Shown: positions 21,995 to 28,949 of the stretch, in pieces
Layout: the number at the start of each line of letters is the position of its first letter
How positions within the stretch are numbered: the first letter of the stretch is position 1
DNA from: a virus
DNA length: 28,949 nt
Strand: one strand, 5' to 3'
Virus record (IMG/VR): IMGVR_UViG_3300008221_001522
Location: 1 to 28,949 of that record
The notes under the pieces: generated by a model
The model's database searches: none
Told to the model about the DNA's origin: nothing
The model's input: only the letters and a program-made list of their open reading frames with translations
Translations under genes and position numbers: made by a program

Positions 21995-24525
21995 TGGCCA
22001 AAGCCAAACATACATACGCCGTTCGACTGGCTGTCGAGGGTGGCAATAAGGTCAAAGCTGAGCTCGTCAATGTGGGTGAGAGCGGAGAGCGATCCCTTAA
22101 AAAGATCGAACGGGCTGGTGGGAAAGCCTCGCGCGGCCTGTCTTCCCTTGGGGAGCGCGCCCGAATGCTCACCACAGGTATGCGGGCACTGGGTGGTGCT
22201 TTGGTTGGCGCTGCTGCCGTGGGTGGTCTCGCGACACTGATTGATCGATCTATCTCTGCCGCCGATGCCATCGGCAAAACAGCGGACAAGCTCGGCGTCG
22301 GCATTGAGGCGCTGCAAGAATTGCGCTTTGCCGCTCAGTTGGCGGGCGTCCAGCAACAAACACTCGATATGGGATTGCAACGTTTTACCCGGCGTGTGGC
22401 CGAAGCCGCCAAAGGGACAGGTGAAGCCAAACAGGCCTTGACCGATATGGGCATCGCGCTCCGTGACCAGCATGGCAACATCCGTCGCTCCGAGGATTTG
22501 TTGAACGATGTTGCAGAGGCCTTCAAACGCACAGGAGACCCTGCTGAACGCCTACGTCTCGCCTTCAAACTGTTCGACAGTGAAGGTGTCGCGATGGTGA
22601 ATATGTTGGTTGGAGGTGCAGACGCGCTGGAAGCGACCCGCCGACATGCCCGCGATCTTGGGATTGTTCTGGAAGAAGACCTGGTCCGCAATGCCGAGAA
22701 GGCTCGCGACCAGTTAGACACCTTGGGCAAGGTGGTTTCTGCCAACCTAACCCGTGCGATGTTGGATTTGGCTCCGGCCATTGCCGACATCTCATCGGGG
22801 CTTGCTGATCTGGCTGCTGATGCGGCCACCGCCTATGAGCAGATCAAGCTGGCCTTGTCCGGTGATTTCAATTTCGAGGGGCTGTCGGAACGCTCGACGC
22901 GACGCATCGTCGAAGAACGCCGACAAGAACTCCAAGAGATCGCCCGAGAGCTTAATGAAATTGGCGACATCGGATTTCTGGATGACCCCATTGCCTGGGG
23001 TCGCAAGGTGGCACTCGAACGTCGCCTTCAGGAGCGGGTCGAACAATACCGCCAATGGGCAGCCAAGCTCGCCTGGATGCAAAGGGATAACGGCGATAGC
23101 GCTCCGGCACCCGATGGCACCACGACACCCGATACCATTGAGGCCGATATTCGTTCGGCTCAAGACCGGTCTCGACGGATTGCGCAGATTGAAACTGACC
23201 TTCAGCGCCAACTCTTCGAGGCTACCCATCAGGGGCCCGATCGCATTCGGGCTGAATATGAGCGCCTCATCTCTGAAATGCAGGGTTTGATCGAACCGGG
23301 CGGCGGTAATCTTGATCAGGTTGGCGAAATCATGGCCCGGGCGGCAGCTGTTCGTGATGCCAAACTATCCCGTCTGGCTGAACAGGAAGCCGAAGCCGTC
23401 CACAGAAAACAGGCTGCCAATACCAGGATCATCGAGGGCCTTAGGGCCGAGCGGGATGAATTGGCTTTGACCGATCGGCGGCGGTTCATTTCTCAGGCGC
23501 TTCGGCGATTGTCTGCCGAGGCGACGGACGCCGAACGGACCCAGGTCCAAGATCTAGCCGGAGCTCTCTTTGATGAAAAACAAGCCATTGAAGCCAGGAC
23601 AAAGGCCGAAGAAGACGCAGCCCGCATCAGAGAACAGGGCAAGGCTCTCACAGAAGAGCTTCGAACGGCTGAGGAAGCCTATGCCGCCGAGGTCAGAAAA
23701 CTAAATGAGCTGTTGGCTGCGGGGGCCATTGATCAGGAAACCTTCGCTCGGGCCTCTGAGCAGGCCTACGACCAGATGCGCCGTGCCAGTCAGGACTGGT
23801 CCGCTGGTGTTGTCCGAGCTTTGCGAGATTATGCCAGGGAATCATCTGATGCGGCCCAACAATTTGAGCAGGCAACCTCCAGGGCTTTGAAGGCCAGCGA
23901 GGACGCCTTTGTTCAATGGGCGACCACCGGCAAGGTGAGTGCGTCTGATTTGTTTAACTCCATCGCTGAAGAGGCGTTGCGGGCTGCTTACCGCATGGCG
24001 GTGGTCAAGCCTTTCGGGGCCTTGTTTGAAGGCATCTTTGGATCCATCGCTGGAAGTCTGTTCGGCGGATCTTCAGGGATGGTTGGGGACTTCCCAGCAC
24101 CCGGTCCTGTTCAGGTGGCTCATGTCGGTGGCGTCATTGGATCTGATCCTTTGCCGAGCCGATCTGTCCACCCGACAGTTTTTGACAATGCGCCCCGTTT
24201 TCATGGTGGCGGTGTTGTCGGTAACGAAGTGCCGATCATCGCACAGCGTGGGGAGACGGTTTTCACGCCGGGACAAATGCGGGCCCTTGGTTCTGAACTG
24301 GGTCAAAAGCCGGAAGTGAAAGTTAATGTCCATGTCGACAACCGGGCTCCGGGCACGGAAGCCAGAGCCCAGTGGCGCTCCGATGGCGGCGGTGGTCTTC
24401 GGCTCGACATCATCGTGGAGCAGATCGAAGGTCAGATTGCCCGCAACATCGGTCGCGGCGAAGGCTTAGCTCCGACCATGGAACGACGCTACGGGCTCAA
24501 TCCGGCAGCAGGGGCATATCGATAA
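21994..24525 (+). CDS. Tail tape measure protein
   Basis: An 843-residue protein. Residues 60-85 are a hydrophobic Gly/Ala segment (RALGGALVGAAAVGG), followed by ISAADAIGKTADKLGVGIEA, typical of tape measures. Long charged helices (about 380-650) form coiled coils. A second hydrophobic part, FGALFEGIFGSIAGSLFGG, is near 675. The C-terminal HGGGVVGNEVPIIAQRGETV is the family's hallmark. It sets tail length; at the usual 0.15 nm per residue the tail would be about 125 nm (rule of thumb). It begins on the frameshift product's stop codon. Confidence 0.93.
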   Translation: MAKAKHTYAVRLAVEGGNKVKAELVNVGESGERSLKKIERAGGKASRGLSSLGERARMLTTGMRALGGALVGAAAVGGLATLIDRSISAADAIGKTADKLGVGIEALQELRFAAQLAGVQQQTLDMGLQRFTRRVAEAAKGTGEAKQALTDMGIALRDQHGNIRRSEDLLNDVAEAFKRTGDPAERLRLAFKLFDSEGVAMVNMLVGGADALEATRRHARDLGIVLEEDLVRNAEKARDQLDTLGKVVSANLTRAMLDLAPAIADISSGLADLAADAATAYEQIKLALSGDFNFEGLSERSTRRIVEERRQELQEIARELNEIGDIGFLDDPIAWGRKVALERRLQERVEQYRQWAAKLAWMQRDNGDSAPAPDGTTTPDTIEADIRSAQDRSRRIAQIETDLQRQLFEATHQGPDRIRAEYERLISEMQGLIEPGGGNLDQVGEIMARAAAVRDAKLSRLAEQEAEAVHRKQAANTRIIEGLRAERDELALTDRRRFISQALRRLSAEATDAERTQVQDLAGALFDEKQAIEARTKAEEDAARIREQGKALTEELRTAEEAYAAEVRKLNELLAAGAIDQETFARASEQAYDQMRRASQDWSAGVVRALRDYARESSDAAQQFEQATSRALKASEDAFVQWATTGKVSASDLFNSIAEEALRAAYRMAVVKPFGALFEGIFGSIAGSLFGGSSGMVGDFPAPGPVQVAHVGGVIGSDPLPSRSVHPTVFDNAPRFHGGGVVGNEVPIIAQRGETVFTPGQMRALGSELGQKPEVKVNVHVDNRAPGTEARAQWRSDGGGGLRLDIIVEQIEGQIARNIGRGEGLAPTMERRYGLNPAAGAYR

Positions 24526-24543
24526 TCAGAAGGGCCTAAACAA

Positions 24544-25023
24544 ATGACGATCAACTGGCCCAAGACCCTGCCACTCCCGACGGTTGACGGCTATGGCGTT
24601 CATCCAGGCGAAGCGATCCTTCGCACCGAGATGGAGGCCGGACCTGCTCGTCAACGTCGGCGCTTTACACAGGTGCCAAGTCGCATCTCCGTGCGCTGGC
24701 TGTTTCGTCGTGAGCAATTTGCTCTTTTTGAAGCCTGGTATCGCTGGCATGCCAAGGAAGGCGGGGAATGGTTTGAAATCAATCTTTTGGGTGGGCTTGG
24801 TCTTGTCGGCCATGAAGCCCGCTTTACGCGCCAGTTTGAAGCTCGATTGAAAAACGGGGTTCTCTGGGAGGTCACTTCTGATCTGGAGATCCGAGAGCGG
24901 CCTACATTGGATGGGGATGCACTCGACATCTTCCTTGAAAACGATCCGGCTCTCTTGCTGTCGACCATCACTGATTTGAACACTCTTGTTCACCAAAAAC
25001 TGCCGGGTCCAATGGCCTGGTAA
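24544..25023 (+). CDS. Putative minor tail protein (159 aa)
   Basis: A 159-residue soluble protein directly after the tape measure, in the place of distal tail proteins. It has an Arg-rich segment (residues 36-60), aromatic-rich FALFEAWYRWHAKEGGEWFE, and C-terminal strands. Such W/F-rich proteins with a WFE(I/V) strand are common in alphaproteobacterial phages near tape measures. The call rests on position and composition; I cannot name the family. AAGGG lies 10 bases upstream of the ATG. Confidence 0.65.
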   Translation: MTINWPKTLPLPTVDGYGVHPGEAILRTEMEAGPARQRRRFTQVPSRISVRWLFRREQFALFEAWYRWHAKEGGEWFEINLLGGLGLVGHEARFTRQFEARLKNGVLWEVTSDLEIRERPTLDGDALDIFLENDPALLLSTITDLNTLVHQKLPGPMAW

Positions 25024-25035
25024 GGGAAATCTCTT

Positions 25036-25896
25036 ATGTCACTGCAAACTGATTTGGCGGCTGCCGTTGCACAAACAACGGCGGACGGACAGCTGCTGCA
25101 CCAAATCGTTCATGGCGATGACCAGTCTGTCGTTCAAACGGAAGGCGGAGCCGTCAAAACTGTGGCCAAGGCCATGGCCGATGTGGACGCCCAATTGCAG
25201 GGTAGTCTCACGACGTTGGACGAAATGGTGGCTTCGGCGACCGACAGCGAAGCGCAGGCTGCCACCAGTGCGGCCAATGCTCTCTCCCATGAGCAAAGTG
25301 TCTCCAACAGTGCTGTGGCGGCAGCGACCTCGGAAGCCAACGCCGAGGCCAGTGCTCAGTCAGCGTCGGATAGTGCCGATGCGGCAGCGTTGAGTGCTGC
25401 AAATGCCCAGACTTCTGAAGCCGGAGCCGCGTCTTCTGCAACGGCTTCTGGCCAAGCGCAGGTGGCGGCTGAACAAGCAGCGGCCAATGCCGAGGAATCG
25501 GCGCAAGCCGCAGCAACTTCTGCCGAGGCAGCGGAAACTGCATCCAGCTCCGCCACCAATTGCCAAGGTATCGCCCAAGGTCATGCGGAAGCCGCTGCCC
25601 TTTCTGCTGGGATCGCGGCCACCTCTGAAATAAACGCAGCGAATGCGGAAACCAATGCTGCCCAGTCGGCGGCTCAGGCAGAAGGCTCTTCTCTCTCCGC
25701 AAGCTCGTTTGCTGATGAAGCGAAAACGGCGGAGACCAATTCAACCTTCTGGGCCGGTGAAGCGGAAAGTGCGGCTGTTGCTGCGGAAGCGGCGGCGGTC
25801 ATTGTCGCCAATGCCACCGGTCTTGATCTGCAAACATTGATCGTATCGGCCAGACGCGGATCTGACTATCGCGCCCTTGGCATCGAACTGTTCTGA
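25036..25896 (+). CDS. Ala/Ser-rich coiled-coil tail-fibre-like protein (286 aa)
   Basis: A 286-residue protein dominated by Ala, Ser, Glu and Thr from about residue 65 to 255, in degenerate heptad-like repeats (SAxxAxxSA). It has a folded N-terminal domain (residues 1-60) and a short C-terminal part (IVSARRGSDYRALGIELF). The repeats resemble the shaft of lambda-type side tail fibres. The N-terminus would attach to the tail and the repeats would trimerise. AAGGGA precedes the start by 9 bases. It opens a five-gene block that ends at a terminator and has the look of a fibre module. Confidence 0.72.
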   Translation: MSLQTDLAAAVAQTTADGQLLHQIVHGDDQSVVQTEGGAVKTVAKAMADVDAQLQGSLTTLDEMVASATDSEAQAATSAANALSHEQSVSNSAVAAATSEANAEASAQSASDSADAAALSAANAQTSEAGAASSATASGQAQVAAEQAAANAEESAQAAATSAEAAETASSSATNCQGIAQGHAEAAALSAGIAATSEINAANAETNAAQSAAQAEGSSLSASSFADEAKTAETNSTFWAGEAESAAVAAEAAAVIVANATGLDLQTLIVSARRGSDYRALGIELF

Positions 25897-25907
25897 GGGA
25901 ACCTGAC

Positions 25908-26306
25908 ATGACGAACCTTGCCCACTATCAAACGCTCAAATCAGCCGAAGCCAATGCGCTCTCGGCCATCAGCGCCAAACTGGATCAGCCCAATATGCGC
26001 ATGGATGACTTCGCCCTCATGGTGAAGGCCATGGAGCTCATGGAAAACATCCAGGACCCGCTGGCCTATGAGGCCCTAAAGCAAAAGATCGCTCTGAAAT
26101 CCGTCGGCTTCTATTCCCCGGATTTGAGCGGGGAAGATTTGCTCATGCTGACCCGGGCAACCCGCATCGGTGATGTGCCTTTCGGTGGCGAGGAACGCTG
26201 GAAGCTGATGAACCGGGATAACAGCAATTTGGATCTCGCCGGTGACGTCATGGTCGGTGAGCGCTCTCTCGAAGCCTTTGGCGAAAGCGTCCTTGAAAAC
26301 CTGTAA
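25908..26306 (+). CDS. Hypothetical protein in fibre module (132 aa)
   Basis: A 132-residue, mainly helical, acidic protein with no domain I recognise. Residues 1-65 contain many Met and Ala helices (ALMVKAMELMENIQD), and the second half is more extended. No signal peptide or membrane segment. AGGGAA lies 9 bases before the ATG. Between the shaft-like protein and the YD-like protein it may be a fibre accessory or chaperone, which is inference from position. Confidence 0.65.
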   Translation: MTNLAHYQTLKSAEANALSAISAKLDQPNMRMDDFALMVKAMELMENIQDPLAYEALKQKIALKSVGFYSPDLSGEDLLMLTRATRIGDVPFGGEERWKLMNRDNSNLDLAGDVMVGERSLEAFGESVLENL

Positions 26307-26320
26307 TTGGAGAAACATCC

Positions 26321-26887
26321 ATGCCCCTCACAATCCCCCCCATTCCAGACACCTCGCCTTTTGCGACCTTCGATGAAGATATTGATATCTTCAGCAATTC
26401 GAAGGCCAAGGACATTCCAGCCAAGCTGAAGGCCATCACCGAAGCGTTGAAGGCGCATATCAATACGCTCTGGCTGGCCACGGCGACCGGATTTGTGAAC
26501 GATACGGTCATTGCGGACCTGAATACGGCGCTCGCCAACATCCAAGCCTTTAACAATGCCCTGGAAACCCAGATCAACGATCAATTGGCTGAGTTTGAGG
26601 TCAATCTCGGGAACTACTTGGGCGCTGGGGCTGGCTATTCGGTGGACGCAGCCAACGCAGCCTTGTTCACGGGCACCATCGTTTCTGGTGACCTGACCTA
26701 TGACCCCTTGGGGCGGGTCGTTTCTATCCAGCAAGGCCCGCGTCTCGTGGACAACATCACCTACGACGATCAAAGCCGAATGATGGGCTATGCCGAGACG
26801 CTGAGCATTGGCGGCATCGACTATGCCCGCAGCTTCACTTTCACCTATACGCCCGATGGGCAAATCGACGCCATCACGGAGGTCTGA
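26321..26887 (+). CDS. Hypothetical tail protein with YD-repeat-like C-terminus (188 aa)
   Basis: A 188-residue protein. The first 110 residues are helical (AKLKAITEALKAHIN, then NTALANIQAFNNALETQIND). The last 65 residues read like YD/RHS-type repeats: LTYDPLGRVVSIQQG, ITYDDQSRMMGYAE and FTYTPDGQIDAITEV, each with Tyr, Asp or Gly and a beta turn. A coiled-coil shaft plus beta repeats fits a fibre or tip component. GGAG is 8 bases upstream of the ATG. Function is inferred. Confidence 0.67.
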   Translation: MPLTIPPIPDTSPFATFDEDIDIFSNSKAKDIPAKLKAITEALKAHINTLWLATATGFVNDTVIADLNTALANIQAFNNALETQINDQLAEFEVNLGNYLGAGAGYSVDAANAALFTGTIVSGDLTYDPLGRVVSIQQGPRLVDNITYDDQSRMMGYAETLSIGGIDYARSFTFTYTPDGQIDAITEV

Positions 26888-26889
26888 CG

Positions 26890-28233
26890 ATGGATATTCT
26901 GACGTTTAACGCTGTCAAACAGCAGCAGCATCACATGAACACGGATCTCCTGGATCCGTGGAAGCGTCCGGCCTTTGCAGTGGTGACCATGTATAGCACC
27001 TCGCCTTGGGGCACCATTCTCTACAACCACTATCTTCAGGAAGTGGGGCGGCAGAACTATAACTCCACCAGCTACATGCAAGGGACCACCAGCGGCGAAG
27101 GTACCGAGTTCTTTAACAACTGGTATTCTTACGGTCAGACCAACTCCAACATCTCTTCAACGGACTCGTCATACGGCGACAACACGGCGCGCTGCGGCCA
27201 TTTGGGCCATATCTCGCTGGCTGTGGCTCCCGATGGCTCCATGATTGGCCGGGCGGCCCCTTATGCGGCAACAGCACTTCGTAATGTTGGCGTTTGGGTC
27301 AACAACAAGACCAATAAGAACCTCGCCCTCTTTATGGAAAACCAATACGCCGGGGTCGCGCCCCGTGCCATCGCGCCGGGCCGGTTATCTGGAACCGAAG
27401 GCTGGCACTTGGCCTGGACGGCGAACAAGTTCTACGCCCAGAACGATTTTGGCACCTACAGCAAATACGGGATGATCGGATACAACGAGAAAACCCGCAC
27501 CCTTGTGGTCAACGAAAATACCAACGGCGGCACGGGCATGCGTTTGCATGTTTACTCAAACGTGGCTCCATTCGACATACACGCCTCTGATCGCAAAACC
27601 TGGTTTGATGCTCTGGACGAGGCCAACCACACCTTCTTTGACTGGACGGCAAACTCGGCTGGATACAGTGAAAGTCTGTACCGTGCAGTTGTTCTGCCAT
27701 GCGATGATGGCAAGGTAATCATCGTTCGGATGGAGCCACACAGCTACTGCATGCTGGATCGGTTCACGCCCGATGGTGCTGGTGGCTTTACGCAAGAAGC
27801 GACCCACACGCTGAGCACTACAACGTCCTATGGGATGGAACAGGGGGACCGTAACGGTCTCCGCTTCCAGATCTCAAACGACGGCAAATATGTCATTTGT
27901 TACCAGCCCTATTACTACTACGGGGCTGGGGCCGAGGTGTTCCTGATCCGGGTGTCCGATGGCAAGTATGTGTTCTTGCAGCATCAGGACAGCAGTTATG
28001 GGCGCTCATTCGCGCCCATCCGCGACAGTGATTTCATGATCTCCTATAGCCCCAACTCTGACAGCGGCTACGGCATCTACATGTCGCACATCGACACCAA
28101 GAGCATTTTTGAGGCGATCGCAGACAAGGGCGACATGAGCTCCAATGTGCCGGGATTTAACGTCTACATCTTCGACAGCGCCTATCACTCCACCAACTAT
28201 CCCTACATCGTGCCGATCATCGGAGGTAACTAA
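26890..28233 (+). CDS. Large hypothetical tail-tip/receptor-binding candidate (447 aa)
   Basis: A 447-residue protein with no recognised family. It is strongly enriched in Tyr, Asn, Ser and Gly, with spaced strand-rich units (for example DGKYVICYQPYYYYGAG followed by VFLIRVSDGKYVFLQH) that suggest a beta-propeller or beta-helix. There is no signal peptide. Its position next to fibre-like genes and before a putative fibre chaperone makes it the best receptor-binding candidate in the window, which is inference. GGAGG lies 7 bases before the ATG, inside the end of the preceding gene. The stop is 2 bases from the next start. Confidence 0.7.
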   Translation: MDILTFNAVKQQQHHMNTDLLDPWKRPAFAVVTMYSTSPWGTILYNHYLQEVGRQNYNSTSYMQGTTSGEGTEFFNNWYSYGQTNSNISSTDSSYGDNTARCGHLGHISLAVAPDGSMIGRAAPYAATALRNVGVWVNNKTNKNLALFMENQYAGVAPRAIAPGRLSGTEGWHLAWTANKFYAQNDFGTYSKYGMIGYNEKTRTLVVNENTNGGTGMRLHVYSNVAPFDIHASDRKTWFDALDEANHTFFDWTANSAGYSESLYRAVVLPCDDGKVIIVRMEPHSYCMLDRFTPDGAGGFTQEATHTLSTTTSYGMEQGDRNGLRFQISNDGKYVICYQPYYYYGAGAEVFLIRVSDGKYVFLQHQDSSYGRSFAPIRDSDFMISYSPNSDSGYGIYMSHIDTKSIFEAIADKGDMSSNVPGFNVYIFDSAYHSTNYPYIVPIIGGN

Positions 28234-28235
28234 TC

Positions 28236-28673
28236 ATGGTCGATAAAATCAGCTTTCCCCATAGCGATGACTGGGGCGTGATTAGCCCTAACGGTCAATT
28301 CAAGCTGCCTGTGCCGTCCAAGCTCGGTCACCGCTTTCAATTGGTCGATGGTAAGGTTGTCGATCGCTATGGCGGCATCACTGACGATGAGGTTAAGCAG
28401 CAAGACGCCGATACTGTTGCATCTCAACAAGCGGCGGAATTGGAAGCGGCACGATCAGCTTTGATCGGTCGGATTAAATCGGAGGCTGGTGAGCGGATTG
28501 CGGCAACCGATTGGAAAGTGGATCGCGCCAGAGAGCGAGACGCCCTGAACAGCACCACGTCCTTGCAAGACGTTTACGCCGAGCGCGAAGCCATCCGAAC
28601 GGCCAGTGATGAAGCGGAAACGGCAATTGCTGCACTTACCACAATGGAAGAGATCCAGGCCTTCACCTGGTAA
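28236..28673 (+). CDS. Putative tail fibre assembly chaperone (145 aa)
   Basis: A 145-residue protein. The N-terminal 55 residues are strand-rich (ISPNGQFKLPVPSK, then FQLVDGKVVDRYGGIT). The C-terminal 90 residues are a helical, charged domain with RIAATDWKVDRARERDAL, resembling DUF4376/Tfa-type C-termini (an ATDW segment followed by Arg/Asp-rich helices). Such proteins help fold fibres and sit directly after the fibre gene. GGAGG precedes the ATG by 7 bases. A terminator follows 28 bases after the stop, closing the fibre block. Confidence 0.65.
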   Translation: MVDKISFPHSDDWGVISPNGQFKLPVPSKLGHRFQLVDGKVVDRYGGITDDEVKQQDADTVASQQAAELEAARSALIGRIKSEAGERIAATDWKVDRARERDALNSTTSLQDVYAEREAIRTASDEAETAIAALTTMEEIQAFTW

Positions 28674-28701
28674 CGACTGCTTTCCCGATCGAATTCAACC
28701 C

Positions 28702-28724
28702 ACCGGCCTTGAGCCGGTTTTTTT
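28702..28724 (+). terminator. Rho-independent terminator
   Basis: ACCGGC (28702-28707) pairs perfectly with GCCGGT (28713-28718) around CTTGA, followed by seven T (28718-28724). This is a classic intrinsic terminator, located 28 bases after the fibre chaperone stop and 18 bases before the next gene. It would end the transcript from the late operon or reduce transcription into the DUF1833 gene. Confidence 0.87.
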
Positions 28725-28742
28725 GTGTCTGCGTTTTGACCC

Positions 28743-28949
28743 ATGCCCGATCCAACTCTTAGCCAGGCCATCAGAGAGGCTTATGCAGCCGCTCCTTCCG
28801 ATGTGGTGATCCTGCATACACTCGAATTGCGCCATCCAGCCTTTGTCGATGATGACGGAAGCCCGACGGCCATTCGGGTGGTGCGCGATCACCAAGATCT
28901 GGAAGCCCGTCTGGAGGCGTCTGCACCCGTAAACGGTGGCGAGATGGTG
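28743..28949 (+). CDS. DUF1833 tail protein, partial (cut by window edge)
   Basis: The first 69 residues of a gene that runs past the right edge. It begins MPDPTLSQAIREAYAAAPSD and continues with LELRHPAFVDDDG and AIRVVRDHQDLEARLEASAP. This matches the DUF1833 pattern of phage tail proteins (a tail-tip component near lambda gpM/gpL in order). Family members are about 150-200 residues, so roughly half is missing. It follows the terminator by 18 bases; no clear ribosome-binding site is visible, so the exact start is a little uncertain. Confidence 0.78.
   Translation, partial: MPDPTLSQAIREAYAAAPSDVVILHTLELRHPAFVDDDGSPTAIRVVRDHQDLEARLEASAPVNGGEMV

Noticed and set aside
25200-25800. Repetitive DNA in the Ala-rich gene as a possible CRISPR or satellite
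   Set aside because: The repetition is from Ala/Ser codons with variable spacing; there is no constant repeat-spacer unit.
26111-26863. Leftward frame of 250 residues across two fibre-module genes
   Set aside because: It runs antisense across two well-spaced genes with good ribosome-binding sites and resembles no family.

Overview
The window is a contiguous stretch of a tailed-phage genome or prophage from an alphaproteobacterium. The host assignment is inferred from protein families that, as I recall them, are typical of alphaproteobacterial phages (DUF6511, DUF6378, DUF6362, DUF7220, DUF3489, DUF6441, the prohead protease/major capsid fusion) and from moderately GC-rich DNA. No 16S, tRNA or host gene is present, so I do not name a genus. 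A long tape measure, a tail tube, a lambda-type frameshifting chaperone and no sheath gene indicate a long non-contractile tail (siphovirus). No integrase or repressor lies in the window, so lysogeny cannot be judged.

Layout. (1) 1-7348: early replication/recombination genes, all rightward and mostly overlapping by 1-4 bases: two small unknowns, a RecA-like ATPase, a putative ssDNA-binding protein, an SF2 helicase with a zinc finger, a DUF6511 zinc-finger protein, a Cas4/RecB-like Fe-S nuclease and a Toprim primase-helicase. (2) 7349-7664: non-coding DNA with five copies of an 8-bp motif and a strong double hairpin. (3) 7665-9064: a RuvC-like resolvase and small phage proteins ending in DUF6362. 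(4) 9065-9448: non-coding DNA with what looks like a lambda-type cos site (cosQ, cosN and cosB-like repeats). (5) 9449-10929: a ParB-like/DNA methyltransferase fusion and a two-helix membrane protein. (6) 10931-11635: a two-gene leftward operon including a DUF3489 winged-helix protein, headed by a long palindrome. (7) 11737-28949: late operon in lambda order: Nu1-like and gpA-like terminase, gpW, portal, protease/capsid fusion, DUF2190, gpFII-like, DUF6441, tail terminator, tail tube, tail chaperone with -1 frameshift, tape measure, then minor tail and fibre-like genes. A YafQ/DinJ-type toxin-antitoxin pair is inserted on the opposite strand between two late genes. A rho-independent terminator at 28702-28724 precedes a DUF1833 tail gene cut by the window edge.

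How it works together: the early genes would copy and recombine the genome, probably to concatemers resolved by RuvC. The Nu1/gpA terminase would cut these at the cos site and fill proheads built by gpW, portal and the protease/capsid fusion. The tail genes then build the tube. The most informative non-gene signals are the complete -1 frameshift cassette (slippery A AAA AAC, 6-nt spacer, large stem-loop), the cos region about 2.5 kb upstream of terminase, and an internal ribosome-binding site inside the protease/capsid fusion.
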